A DNA stretch of 64,000 bases, taken from UMGS1783 sp900555065. Lineage in GTDB: Bacteria > Bacillota > Clostridia > Oscillospirales > UMGS1783. The notes below the pieces were generated by a model, which was not told the origin of the DNA, ran no database searches, and worked only from the letters and a program-made list of their open reading frames with translations. Numbering within the stretch: position 1 is the stretch's first letter; every line of letters begins with the position of its first letter. Positions 1-8,394 of this stretch are shown piece by piece. The stretch is taken from assembly GCA_937991645.1 (NCBI GenBank), contig CALKPL010000001.1, positions 9,008 through 73,007 on the forward strand, read 5' to 3'. The position numbers were made by a program, and so were the translations under genes.

Positions 1-2
1 CG

Positions 3-1466
3 CTTCTGGCCTGGCAGCACTACAATACCATACGCCGCCGGTTTGAGGGCTATCCCGTCCGCGCCGAGCTGCTCTCACGCTTCCGCACGCCCGCCCAGCA
101 GCAGGTGATCCTGCGCAAGCTGCGGCGCGGCGAGATCGATATTCTGGTCGGGACGCACCGGATTATCCAGAAGGACGTTCAGTTCAAGGATCTTGGGCTG
201 CTGATCGTAGACGAGGAACAGCGCTTCGGCGTTTCACACAAGGAAAATCTAAAGGAGATGACCAAGACGGTCGACGTGCTGACGCTGACCGCCACGCCCA
301 TTCCCCGCACCCTGAACATGGCGCTGGCCGGCATACGCGACATGTCCGTGCTTGAAGAGCCGCCGCAGGACCGGCACCCCATATCCACTTATGTGCTGGA
401 ATACGACGAGGGGATTGTCATGGACGCGCTGCGCCGCGAAACCGGCCGAGGCGGGCAGTGCTACTATCTGTACAACCGCGTGGAAAGCATTTACCGCACG
501 GCGGACCGGATTCAGAAAGCGCTCCCGGAATCGACGGTTGAAGTGGCGCACGGGCAGATGAGCAAGGAGGAGCTGGCAACCATATGGGACCGCATGCTCG
601 AGGGAGAAATCGACGTGCTGGTCTGTACCACCATCATTGAGACGGGCGTGGATGTGGCAAACGCCAACACGCTTATCATTGAGGACGCGGACCGGCTGGG
701 CCTTGCCCAGCTCCACCAGATTCGAGGCCGGGTCGGGCGCAGCTATAAACACGCCTACGCCTATTTCACCTACCGCAAAGGCAAAGTCCTCACCGAGGAC
801 GGCCGCCGCCGGCTCGACGCGATCCGCGAATACACCGAGTTTGGTTCCGGTTTCAAGCTCGCCATGCGCGATTTGCAGATCCGCGGCGCGGGCAATCTGC
901 TCGGCGCGCAGCAGCACGGACATATGGACAGCGTTGGTTACGACATGTACATGCAGTTGCTTGGACGCGCCATCGCGGAGGAAAAGGGAGAAATCGTCAA
1001 GCGGCCGAGCGAATGCACCGTCGATATCAAAGTGAACGCCTATATTCCGGACACGTACATTGAAAGCGCGATGCTGCGCGTGGATATATACAAAAAAATA
1101 TCCGCCATTACGGATGAGCTGGATTGTTCGGATATTATCGACGAACTTTGCGACCGATTTGGCGAGCCGCCAAAACAGGTGCTGGACCTGATCGACGTTT
1201 CCCTCATACGCGCCCAGTGCTCGGCGGCGGGCGTCGTCGAACTCACGCAGAGCGACCGGCTGCTGCAGTTTTATATGGCGGACAACAATATTGAACGGAT
1301 CGCCGCCGTCGTATCCGCTTTCGGCGGGAAGATGTACTACAGCGCGGGCGCGAAGCCCTGTCTGTCCTACCGGCACGACGGAGATCCGGTACGGACGGCG
1401 AAGGCCGTAGCGAAAAAGCTGCTGGAGCTGACGTCCGAAACGGCCGGTGAAAAGACGGAGACATAG
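3..1466 (+). CDS. mfd: Transcription-repair coupling factor Mfd, 3' part
   Basis: This is the C-terminal ~487 residues of Mfd, the ATP-dependent translocase that removes stalled RNA polymerase and recruits UvrABC. The frame is open to the left window edge, so the gene is cut by the window and not truncated. The motor region shows VGTHRIIQKDV, the DEEQ box (IVDEEQRFGV), TATPIPRTL, and the helicase C-terminal signature QIRGRVGRSYKHAYAYF. The TRG segment GNLLGAQQHGHMDSVGYDMY follows, then the C-terminal domain from about 1010. These are family hallmarks and leave little doubt. A strong terminator follows at 1642. Confidence 0.96.
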   Translation, partial: LLAWQHYNTIRRRFEGYPVRAELLSRFRTPAQQQVILRKLRRGEIDILVGTHRIIQKDVQFKDLGLLIVDEEQRFGVSHKENLKEMTKTVDVLTLTATPIPRTLNMALAGIRDMSVLEEPPQDRHPISTYVLEYDEGIVMDALRRETGRGGQCYYLYNRVESIYRTADRIQKALPESTVEVAHGQMSKEELATIWDRMLEGEIDVLVCTTIIETGVDVANANTLIIEDADRLGLAQLHQIRGRVGRSYKHAYAYFTYRKGKVLTEDGRRRLDAIREYTEFGSGFKLAMRDLQIRGAGNLLGAQQHGHMDSVGYDMYMQLLGRAIAEEKGEIVKRPSECTVDIKVNAYIPDTYIESAMLRVDIYKKISAITDELDCSDIIDELCDRFGEPPKQVLDLIDVSLIRAQCSAAGVVELTQSDRLLQFYMADNNIERIAAVVSAFGGKMYYSAGAKPCLSYRHDGDPVRTAKAVAKKLLELTSETAGEKTET

Positions 1467-1641
1467 CCGCGGGTCGCGCGGCGCACGCCATGCGGCGGCA
1501 CCATGCAACGGGTAGCGCACTATCCGCCGCGCGGTTTTCGCCGCTCTCGTCCGGCCCTGCCGACGCAGCCTGCGTGAACCGTATTCGGGGCGCTGCCGGA
1601 CAGGGCGAAACTGCCGGCGAGACGGCGCGCACGGAGACAAC

Positions 1642-1680
1642 AACGCGGCCGCGCTCAGTATGAGCGCGGCCGCGTTTATT
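1642..1680 (+). terminator. Rho-independent terminator after mfd
   Basis: A perfect 16-bp stem (1642-1657 with 1661-1676) with a 3-nt loop is followed by TTTATTTT on the plus strand. It lies between the convergent ends of mfd and proS and may serve both, but the U-tract fits the mfd direction better. Confidence 0.75.
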
Positions 1681-1701
1681 TTAACGTACGGCAGTTCTGA
1701 T

Positions 1702-3138
1702 TTAATACGCTTTGCCCCAGTAGACCAGGTGCTTTGCGGGCTTGCCGCAGACGGCGCACACGTCGCCCACCGGCTCGCCCTCGAACGGGATGCACCGGGA
1801 GGACACGCCGGCCACGTCCTTCATGGCCTGTTCGCAGACGGGGTCGCCGCACCACATGGCGCGGATAAAGCCGGGCTTTTGCTCTGCTATGTCTTTGGCC
1901 TGTTCCAGCGTCTGCGCGTCATATATACGGGTGTCGCGGCGCTGGCGGGCCGCTTCAAACAGGTTTTGCTTGATCTCGGCCAGCAGCTTCTCCGCCGCGG
2001 CGGCGAGATCGGATTCGCGGACAGTGATCTTCTCGCCCGTATCCCGGCGCACGAGTACGCACTGCCCATTCTCAATATCGCGCGGGCCGACCTCAAGACG
2101 CAGGGGCACGCCTTTCATCTCGTACTCGGCGTACTTCCAACCCGGGCTCTGCTCCGATGTGTCCGCTTTGGCCCGGATCCCCGCACCCTGCAGCGTGCCC
2201 AGAAGCTCCGCCGCCTTGTCCAGCACGCCCGGCTTGTGCTGGGCGACCGGGACGACGATCACCTGCACGGGCGCAACCGCCGGCGGCAGGATCAGGCCGC
2301 TGTCGTCGCCGTGGGTCATGATGATCGCGCCCATGATCCGGGTGGACATGCCCCAGGAGGTCTGGAACGGGTGCTGCAGAGTATTCTGTCTGTCAAGATA
2401 GGTGATGTCGAACGCGCGCGCGAAACCGTTGCCAAAATAGTGGGACGTGCCGCCCTGCAGCGCTTTGCCGTCGTGCATCATCGGCTCTATGGTAAAGGTC
2501 GCTTCCGCACCGGCAAATTTCTCGCTGTCGGTCTTGCGGCCTTTGATGACGGGGATGGCCAGGTAGTTTTCCACAAAATCCGCGTATACGTTGAGCATAC
2601 GGATTGTCTCCTCCATCGCCTCCTCGGCCGTCGCGTGCATGGTGTGGCCCTCCTGCCACAAAAACTCGCAGTTGCGCAGGAAGGGACGGGTCGTCTTTTC
2701 CCAGCGCACGACGCTGCACCACTGATTGTACAGCTTGGGCAGGTCGCGCCAGGACTGTATGATATTTTTATAGTGTTCGCAGAACAGGGTTTCGGACGTG
2801 GGCCGCACGCACAGCCGCTCCGCCAGTTTTTCACTGCCGCCGTGCGTCACCCAGGCGACCTCGGGCGCGAAACCTTCGACATGGTCCTTTTCCTTCTGCA
2901 AAAGCGATTCGGGGATAAACATGGGCATATACACGTTTTCATGCCCTGTCTCTTTAAACATGCCGTCCAGTATGCGCTGGATATTCTCCCAGATCGCATA
3001 TCCATACGGTCGGAAAACCATGCAGCCCCGAACGCTCGAATAGTCGATCAGGTCCGCTTTTTTGACAATATCAGTGTACCACTGCGCGAAATCCACGTCC
3101 ATGGACGTGATTTCCCGGACGAGTTTTTCCTTTCCCAT
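1702..3138 (-). CDS. proS: Prolyl-tRNA synthetase, short (editing-domain-less) type
   Basis: Class II aminoacyl-tRNA synthetase charging tRNA-Pro, 478 aa. Motif 2 is seen around residues 140-160 (VRWEKTTRPFLRNCEFLWQE), with the TSE segment (RPTSETLF) before it and the class II motif 3 region (QGGTSHYFG...SWGMSTR) after. An anticodon-binding domain follows, then a C-terminal Cys-containing extension (CGDPVCE, VCAVCGKPA) typical of the archaeal/eukaryotic-like type that many Clostridia carry. There is no INS editing domain, which fits the length. The start ATG has GGAGG 6 nt upstream. Monocistronic, convergent with mfd. Confidence 0.96.
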   Translation of the reverse strand: MGKEKLVREITSMDVDFAQWYTDIVKKADLIDYSSVRGCMVFRPYGYAIWENIQRILDGMFKETGHENVYMPMFIPESLLQKEKDHVEGFAPEVAWVTHGGSEKLAERLCVRPTSETLFCEHYKNIIQSWRDLPKLYNQWCSVVRWEKTTRPFLRNCEFLWQEGHTMHATAEEAMEETIRMLNVYADFVENYLAIPVIKGRKTDSEKFAGAEATFTIEPMMHDGKALQGGTSHYFGNGFARAFDITYLDRQNTLQHPFQTSWGMSTRIMGAIIMTHGDDSGLILPPAVAPVQVIVVPVAQHKPGVLDKAAELLGTLQGAGIRAKADTSEQSPGWKYAEYEMKGVPLRLEVGPRDIENGQCVLVRRDTGEKITVRESDLAAAAEKLLAEIKQNLFEAARQRRDTRIYDAQTLEQAKDIAEQKPGFIRAMWCGDPVCEQAMKDVAGVSSRCIPFEGEPVGDVCAVCGKPAKHLVYWGKAY

Positions 3139-3301
3139 ACTGCGCCTCCATTCACGAATGTACCGTTTCGTCTCATTATACTAGAGATTGCCGGGCGTTG
3201 CAAGTATATTTTCTCCGGCTGGGCCCCGCAGAGTACGAAGGGTATTTTCCATGCAATTATATACCAATGGTATATTTCGCATTTCCTTTTCCGGTCTACA
3301 A

Positions 3302-3327
3302 AAAGCGCCGGAGCAATTCCGGCGCCT
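3302..3327 (-). terminator. Rho-independent terminator of the 6S-like RNA
   Basis: An 8-bp stem GCGCCGGA/TCCGGCGC (3306-3313, 3319-3326) is followed by TTTTTG on the minus strand. It ends the transcript that contains the RNA at 3328-3530. Confidence 0.8.
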
Positions 3328-3530
3328 GTTTACATGAAAACCCCGCCCTGCCGTATTCCCCGGTAATGTTTAACCCGCCGAAGCAGGTGGGTATCCTGTC
3401 GTGGAGTGAATGGGCTTCCAACGTCCGGCGACAAGTCGCCGGGAGGCCTGCGCGCGCTCCACAGAACGCGGATTCCCTTCAAAGTAGTGTAGGTTTAAAT
3501 AACCCGGAGTCCTCGAACAGGGCAGGAAAA
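3328..3530 (-). ncRNA. ssrS: Probable 6S RNA
   Basis: A ~200-nt non-coding stretch on the minus strand between the DUF1292 gene and proS. Its ends pair: CCTGCCCTG (3526-3518) with CAGGGCGGG (3351-3343) forms a 9-bp closing stem. Inner segments give further helices, for example GGCGACTTGTCGCC. The interior has AAACCTACACTACTTTGAAG and GGGTTAAAC stretches, like the open central region of Firmicutes 6S RNAs, and a terminator follows at once. 6S RNA binds sigma-A RNA polymerase in stationary phase. Size, position and closed-ends architecture support this. No T-box GGTGG motif is present, so a leader for proS is less likely. The family name is inference. Confidence 0.6.
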
Positions 3531-3532
3531 AC

Positions 3533-3826
3533 TCAGTTTATAATCTCGTATTCGTCGCTCAGCCGGTCCTCAAACGCCTGCCAGACCGCGTCAAACTCGG
3601 CCTCGTCGTTGATGGTGAGCAGGATTTCCTCGCCGTCCTCCTCCACCATTTTGAGAATGACGACCTGGTAGTCCTCTTCCACAATGTCTTCGGGATTCTC
3701 ATACAGCGGCAGCAGCGCGACATAGGTCTGCCCGTTCAGCTCCACCGCGTCGATCATCTCATATTCCGTTTCGTTCCCTTCCTCATCCATCAGGCTGATG
3801 ATATCGTTCCCATACTCTTCGCTCAT
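3533..3826 (-). CDS. DUF1292 family protein (YrzB-like)
   Basis: 97-aa acidic protein of the DUF1292 family: DEEGNETEYEMIDAVELNGQ followed by YVALLPL, EDYQVVILKM and a C-terminal EAEFDAVWQAFEDRL. Function is unknown in all Firmicutes. Homologues usually sit near the ruvX-like gene and alaS, which are not seen here. GGAGG precedes the ATG. The 6S-like RNA begins 3 nt after the stop, so both may be transcribed together and processed. Confidence 0.85.
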   Translation of the reverse strand: MSEEYGNDIISLMDEEGNETEYEMIDAVELNGQTYVALLPLYENPEDIVEEDYQVVILKMVEEDGEEILLTINDEAEFDAVWQAFEDRLSDEYEIIN

Positions 3827-3844
3827 TTGTATTCCTCCAAATTT

Positions 3845-5656
3845 TTATTGATCATGTTCTGAGAACAGAATTGTGTCCGTCAGCGCCGTTGTCAGATACC
3901 CGTATTCGCGGTCCGCCGCCGAAGCGGTCACATGCTTGAGCACGACTTTCAGACTCACGCCGTCGCCGCTGAGAATCATTGTCATATACGTGTCCGGGAT
4001 GGAGACGGCCGCTCCGTCTTCCACGGCGTTCTCCTCCAGGTAATTCACAATCCGGCGCAGGTATATGGACAGATCCCGGTCGGCGACCTGTTCGCCGTCC
4101 CGCTGTATGATGCCCCGAATCGTGTGCTGCTGCGGATCGCTCACAAAACGCACGCTGTACGTTCCGTTTTCGCCGATTATATTATCCATGGAAAAATTGA
4201 AAAAATTATAGGTTGTAGAATTTACCAGAACATAGTCGTAGCCGCTTGCGCTGTACACTTTGTTCGAAAGCGCGCCGACGAGCACCGTGCTGTTCATGTT
4301 GGCATCTGCGCCCGCGCCAAACTCGCCCGCAACGCCAAACACCGTCCTGTAATCGCTTTCAAAGTCAAAGCCGGGCGGCAGCCAGGCGGCCATCTCCGTC
4401 TCGCCGCTGTCCGCGATATACTGCACGGCGCGGGAGAGTTCGATTCTGTCCGTCTCCGAAATATCGGCAGGGGCGGTGATGGCGTCATTTTCCAGCATAC
4501 CGTTCCTTTTCATGATATTTTCCGCGCGCACGACCTGTGAAAACACCGAGACAGTTTTGTAATTGAAGACCGGGAACACGGAAATTACCGTCAAAACCAT
4601 AGCGGTCGCCACGATCACAAGCCCGTTTCCCCGGGGACTGATCAGCACCGTAAGGATGCACACGGCAAGGAACACATACCCCGCCAGGGCGAAATACCGG
4701 GCGCCGGTCAGACCATAGGACACGATCATGCTGCCAAGCCGCCAGATCCCAATGCCGAGCATGGGAATGCCCACGACCGGCAGAAAGACGCGGTAAAGCC
4801 GGCAGGGCAGGCTTTCAATATTGCATGTGAGCAGATAGACGAAGCAGGCCGCGCCGAGAAATACCGCTTCACGCTGGAAAATGTCCAGCGCCGAGGGCCA
4901 GTTCCCCCACCAGATCCCGTTGAAGAGCCAGACCGCCTCGGTCAGGAAAAATATGACGATGACCGGAATGCCGATATAGCAGACCAGCTTTTCCAGCAGC
5001 CTGTAATACCGTTTATCCGCCACGGTCGGTTCGCGCTGGTCGGACAGGCTGTTCACGCCGCCAAGGAATACGATATACGTCACATACAGAGAAATAATGA
5101 ACAGGTACTGAAAAACGACAGCCGACATGTCATGCACAAACAGGACCTTGATCAGTATGGTTATGATGGAAAGGCCGCAGAAAAACAGCGCGCCGTATAC
5201 TACGCCGGATACGAGCTTTGCAACGAGCGCAAAGATGACCCGGCTCATCTGGAACCTGCCGTCTTTACGCGTAATCAGCAGCAGGATGACGAGCAGGATG
5301 AAAAGGTTGGCGGCCACAATCCGCGCGATGAGCATTTCCATAGCGTCCGCGTCCGCCGTGAACAGCAGCAGGAACACCGCGCTGGGCACGGCGATCCCAA
5401 GCCCTGTAAACGCGAGCGTCCAGAGCCCTTCGAGTTTGCTCCGCTTGAATATAAGCGAAAACATGATATTGCTGGTGATGCCTGTAATACAGGCGAGCAT
5501 CAGCGCCTTATATAGGTCCTCGTCGGTGCCGAGCTGTAATGAGATGAACTGTACGATCACTGAAAACAGTCCGAACGCAACGGCGGCCGGAAAGTTCATA
5601 AACGCGCCGCCGCTGCCGTAGAACACTGACAGGAACCAGGATTTCAGCTTCTGCAT
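3845..5656 (-). CDS. DUF4153 domain membrane protein
   Basis: 603-aa membrane protein with about 12 hydrophobic segments in the N-terminal two thirds and a soluble C-terminal domain (about residues 420-603). It matches the DUF4153 type (LGGVNSLSDQ, KLVCYIGIPVIVIFFLTEAVWLFNGI). Function is not known. The frame is open 43 codons further upstream, but the ATG at 5656 has GGAGAGG at the right distance. It ends 18 nt before the DUF1292 start, so the two are likely cotranscribed. Confidence 0.75.
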   Translation of the reverse strand: MQKLKSWFLSVFYGSGGAFMNFPAAVAFGLFSVIVQFISLQLGTDEDLYKALMLACITGITSNIMFSLIFKRSKLEGLWTLAFTGLGIAVPSAVFLLLFTADADAMEMLIARIVAANLFILLVILLLITRKDGRFQMSRVIFALVAKLVSGVVYGALFFCGLSIITILIKVLFVHDMSAVVFQYLFIISLYVTYIVFLGGVNSLSDQREPTVADKRYYRLLEKLVCYIGIPVIVIFFLTEAVWLFNGIWWGNWPSALDIFQREAVFLGAACFVYLLTCNIESLPCRLYRVFLPVVGIPMLGIGIWRLGSMIVSYGLTGARYFALAGYVFLAVCILTVLISPRGNGLVIVATAMVLTVISVFPVFNYKTVSVFSQVVRAENIMKRNGMLENDAITAPADISETDRIELSRAVQYIADSGETEMAAWLPPGFDFESDYRTVFGVAGEFGAGADANMNSTVLVGALSNKVYSASGYDYVLVNSTTYNFFNFSMDNIIGENGTYSVRFVSDPQQHTIRGIIQRDGEQVADRDLSIYLRRIVNYLEENAVEDGAAVSIPDTYMTMILSGDGVSLKVVLKHVTASAADREYGYLTTALTDTILFSEHDQ

Positions 5657-5835
5657 GGCTTCCTCTCCCCCGAGGCTGTGTAGGTTCCTCGATACCTCTG
5701 CGTGTCCATCATAGCATAATTTGCCGGGATTGTAAATATCTCTGCCGAAAACACCGGGCGGAAAATCAGCGACGCAAAGCGACAAAAACAGGCCGGCGGC
5801 GGCGCAAAACGCAAACGTTTATAGAAAATTTGCAT

Positions 5836-5864
5836 TTGACGCGGTAAATCGATTATAATAATAT
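5836..5864 (+). promoter_or_regulatory. Promoter for the RHH gene
   Basis: TTGACG (5836-5841), 17-bp spacer, TAATAT (5859-5864), upstream of the small regulator at 5902. Confidence 0.5.
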
Positions 5865-5901
5865 GTGTTATACAAACGCGATACAGAAAGGTGCGGACGA
5901 T

Positions 5902-6087
5902 ATGCATCCCTATAAAGTACAGCAGGGCTTCCGGCTGGACCATGACACGATTGAAAAGCTCCGTGTCATCGCAGACGGAGAAAACAGAAGCCTGAACAAT
6001 ATGGTGGAGACCATCCTCATGCGGCACATTCAACAGTATGAGAGCGAACACGGAAAGATCGACCTGGACGCGCTCGCAGAGGAATGA
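5902..6087 (+). CDS. Small ribbon-helix-helix (Arc/MetJ-type) protein
   Basis: 61-aa protein with an Arc-like pattern: FRLDHDTIEKLRVIADGENR, then SLNNMVETILMRHIQQYE. A short beta strand followed by two helices with the NNMVE turn is typical of RHH DNA-binding proteins such as antitoxin-type or plasmid-copy regulators. No toxin gene is adjacent. Start chosen at 5902 (AAAGGTG upstream); an ATG 39 nt earlier overlaps the -10 box. A terminator follows at 6132. Confidence 0.7.
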   Translation: MHPYKVQQGFRLDHDTIEKLRVIADGENRSLNNMVETILMRHIQQYESEHGKIDLDALAEE

Positions 6088-6131
6088 ATACGCGCCCGTC
6101 TACAGCGCCGGCACAGGTCCTGTGTCCGCGC

Positions 6132-6161
6132 CCGCCCGCCGGCCACCAACGGCGGGCTTTT
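6132..6161 (+). terminator. Rho-independent terminator
   Basis: Stem GCCCGCCG (6132-6139) / CGGCGGGC (6148-6155) followed by TTTTTT. Confidence 0.8.
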
Positions 6162-6237
6162 TTCATGCGCAAACACGCGCGCCCATGCATAAAACCGGCG
6201 GGAACTCCGCAATCTAGTTGCAAAGGAGATGGTGCGT

Positions 6238-7125
6238 ATGCGCTACGAGGAATATGTGCTGATTCTCGGCGGTATTTTCATGGGCACGCTCGCGCGCGCC
6301 GTTACGCTGCGGGTGGACAGCCGCCAGAACCCGAGCTTCCCTACCGGCTATTTTATCAATCTTGTAACCGGCTTTATCGCTTCCACTCTGGGCGCTGTGG
6401 CCATTCCCGCGTTTATGAACCGGGATTTCACCGCCGTGACCTTTCTCACGCTGGCGGTACAGCATTTTCGCGAGATACGCAAGCTGGAAAGCGAAAGTTT
6501 TGGAAAGCTGGAGCGGACGGAGTATACAGAGCGCGGCGCGGCGTATATCGACGGCATCGCAAAAACCTATGAGGCGAGAAATTATATTTCGCTTCTGACC
6601 TCCTTTTTCACCGTGCTCGCCATGCGCCTGTGCTACACCGGAATCCTGTTCGCAGACTGCCTGATCGGGCTTGCGGCGGGACTTATAGTCCTGTTCTTTC
6701 TGCAGGCGCTGACAAAAGGAAGGACTGTGGCGGATATCTGCGATATTGCGCCGGGCGCTATCACCGTGGCGGGCTCGAAGCTGTATGTAGACGGCATGCC
6801 CGTGACCTCCCTGCTCGGCACGGACGAGAGCCGCGAACGGCTGCAAAACGAAGGCGTTGCGGCCGTGCTCACGCCAAAGACGGACCTCGACCGCGTTACG
6901 CTGGAAAACGCAGGCCAGAGACAGGCCGTACTGTTTGAGGCGATCCGATCGCTGGGCGTAAAACAGTACCAATTTGCACAGTCCGACCCCGATTCGGGCA
7001 AGACGCTCATCGCCTTTGTGCCCATTGTCCGAAATCCCGGCGCAATGCTCTACGCAATCGGCAAAACGCCCATACTGGAAAACAGCAGAAAGCTGCGCGC
7101 AGGCGCGGCGAACAGGAGGGATTAA
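6238..7125 (+). CDS. YIEGIA family membrane protein
   Basis: 295-aa protein of the YIEGIA family, named for the motif that reads AAYIDGIAKTYEARNY here (about residues 100-115). Three or four hydrophobic segments fill the N-terminal half (LGGIFMGTLARAV, GYFINLVTGFIASTLGAVAIP, LIGLAAGLIVLFFLQAL). A soluble domain (GSKLYVDGMPVTSLLG) follows. The family is largely confined to spore-forming Firmicutes; its molecular role is unclear. The ATG at 6238 is 8 nt after AAAGGAG; the ATG at 6229 abuts the ribosome binding site. The partner gene follows 2 nt later. Confidence 0.85.
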   Translation: MRYEEYVLILGGIFMGTLARAVTLRVDSRQNPSFPTGYFINLVTGFIASTLGAVAIPAFMNRDFTAVTFLTLAVQHFREIRKLESESFGKLERTEYTERGAAYIDGIAKTYEARNYISLLTSFFTVLAMRLCYTGILFADCLIGLAAGLIVLFFLQALTKGRTVADICDIAPGAITVAGSKLYVDGMPVTSLLGTDESRERLQNEGVAAVLTPKTDLDRVTLENAGQRQAVLFEAIRSLGVKQYQFAQSDPDSGKTLIAFVPIVRNPGAMLYAIGKTPILENSRKLRAGAANRRD

Positions 7126-7127
7126 AC

Positions 7128-7322
7128 ATGGCGCAGAGCCCGCGCTGTATTCTGGCCTGTATCACGGCCGACCGAAACCGTATACTGAGCGCCGGCGCGC
7201 TCGTCCTGCTGATTGCGGACGAAGGCGAACGAAAACGCTGCGCGCAGGAATTGAGAGATAGCCTGGACGGCGACGCTTTACAGCTGGAAAACGGCGATTT
7301 TCTGATTCTGAGCAAAGCCTGA
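7128..7322 (+). CDS. Capping complex subunit for YIEGIA
   Basis: 64-aa protein directly behind the YIEGIA gene. This is the conserved two-gene arrangement in spore formers, and the small protein is annotated as a capping-complex subunit. Visible features are CILACITADRNRI and LVLLIADEGERKRCAQELRDSL. Function is inferred from the pairing only. Confidence 0.75.
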   Translation: MAQSPRCILACITADRNRILSAGALVLLIADEGERKRCAQELRDSLDGDALQLENGDFLILSKA

Positions 7323-7856
7323 CCCGCATTTTCCCGCCGCTTGCATTGTCCGGACCGGGAGACCAAAGCTAACGTAAAAAACGGGGCTTTTCTAAAAAAT
7401 AGACCTTTCGCGCGGTCCATGTCCTCCCCGCGCAGGCCAGCCGGAACGGAAAAACGGCGCGCTGCGCAGCCTTTCCCGCGCCGGACGCGCCGGAAAAGCG
7501 TTTTGCACGCGCAGACGCCGAGCAAGACGCGCCGCACCGGCCTTAGGCTACCGGCTGTACCCGGCGGAGGCTCGACAGGAAAAATCCGTGACCGTGCGCG
7601 GCGCAGGCCTGCCCGTCCGTCCGACGCTAAATGCGCAGGATAGCCCCCGCGCACGTTCCAACAGCCGCCGGCCATAGCCGGCGGCCTTTTTGCGCCCGCA
7701 GGCCGCGGCGTGATTTTTGCCGGAAATAGCGGCGGCGCCCGCACTGCCCCGCCGCCTGCCCGCAAAACGCGCCTTCCATACGTTTTGGGAAGCCTGCCCG
7801 CCCGCCGCGCCGGCGCAGCGCCGCTTGTGAACAATTTTTGCAAGCAGTTTTTCCTC
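7323..7856. other. Gene-less GC-rich interval
   Basis: No convincing gene. The long minus-strand frames here are arginine/alanine-rich, have no family signature and are byproducts of high GC. It holds one hairpin terminator (7664-7690) and, at its right end, the marR promoter. Confidence 0.6.
7664..7690 (+). terminator. Rho-independent terminator after the YIEGIA operon
   Basis: Perfect 9-bp stem GCCGCCGGC (7664-7672) / GCCGGCGGC (7677-7685), CATA loop, then CTTTTTG. Confidence 0.7.
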
Positions 7857-7884
7857 TTGACAGCAACGGAATTCTGAGTAAACT
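7857..7884 (+). promoter_or_regulatory. Promoter of the marR–MATE operon
   Basis: TTGACA (7857-7862) and a TAAACT-like -10 (7879-7884) with a 16-bp spacer. It lies just before the operator repeats. Confidence 0.6.
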
Positions 7885-7892
7885 AAGAAGAG

Positions 7893-7929
7893 AATAGTTC
7901 TGTATAGAACAGTTTTACATAAAACTATT
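7893..7929. promoter_or_regulatory. MarR-type operator, overlapping inverted repeats
   Basis: Two overlapping palindromes lie between the -10 box and the ribosome binding site. GTTCT-GTAT-AGAAC is at 7897-7910. AACAGTTTTA-CA-TAAAACTATT is at 7908-7929, with one mismatch. AATAGTT recurs as direct and inverted copies. Position just downstream of the promoter fits autorepression by the MarR protein encoded next. Confidence 0.65.
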
Positions 7930-7944
7930 ACGGGAGGCTTTGCT

Positions 7945-8394
7945 ATGGGCCGGCCGACTGATTTTATGACGAACACGCGCCGTATCATCAAGCTGTACGA
8001 AAGTATGCTGCGGACGATCTGCGAGCAATATCAGCTCACATTGATAGAAGCGACCATCCTCAGTTTCCTCTACAACAATCCCGGAATCGACACGGCGGCG
8101 GATATTGCGGAGCTGCGGATGCTGTCCAAGGGAAACGTGTCCCTGGCGGTGGAGAGCCTGATTCAAAAAGGGCTGCTCAAACGCGAGCAGGACGGCGCGG
8201 ACCGGCGCAGGATTCATCTGCACCCAACGCCAGCGGCCGCGCCGATCATGGTGTCGCTGGAAGATGTACGCGTTCAATTCCAAAACGAGGTTTTTTCCGG
8301 GTTTTCCCCGCACGACCTGGAGGTTTTGGATCGAATCAACCGCCGTATTGCGGAAAATACTACAAACGCCATGGCCAGGAGGGATGGGGCATGA
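7945..8394 (+). CDS. MarR family transcriptional regulator
   Basis: 149-aa winged-helix regulator. Helices from about residue 25, wHTH around residues 45-100 (TAADIAELRMLSKGNVSLAVE for the recognition region, LLKREQDGADRRRIHLHPT for the wing with the DRR motif). It overlaps the MATE pump gene by 4 bp (ATGA), so it most likely controls its own operon through the repeats at 7893-7929 and releases DNA when it binds a drug-like ligand. GGGAGG precedes the ATG. Confidence 0.9.
   Translation: MGRPTDFMTNTRRIIKLYESMLRTICEQYQLTLIEATILSFLYNNPGIDTAADIAELRMLSKGNVSLAVESLIQKGLLKREQDGADRRRIHLHPTPAAAPIMVSLEDVRVQFQNEVFSGFSPHDLEVLDRINRRIAENTTNAMARRDGA

Noticed and set aside
1660..3366. 568-codon open frame on the plus strand
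   Set aside because: It is antisense to proS, which has clear synthetase motifs; a GC-bias shadow.
3139..3530. T-box leader for proS
   Set aside because: No specifier or GGTGGNACCGCG-type antiterminator, and the terminator stands 160 nt before the gene.
5902..6087. Toxin–antitoxin locus
   Set aside because: The RHH protein could be an antitoxin, but no toxin gene is next to it; the next gene is the YIEGIA protein behind a terminator.
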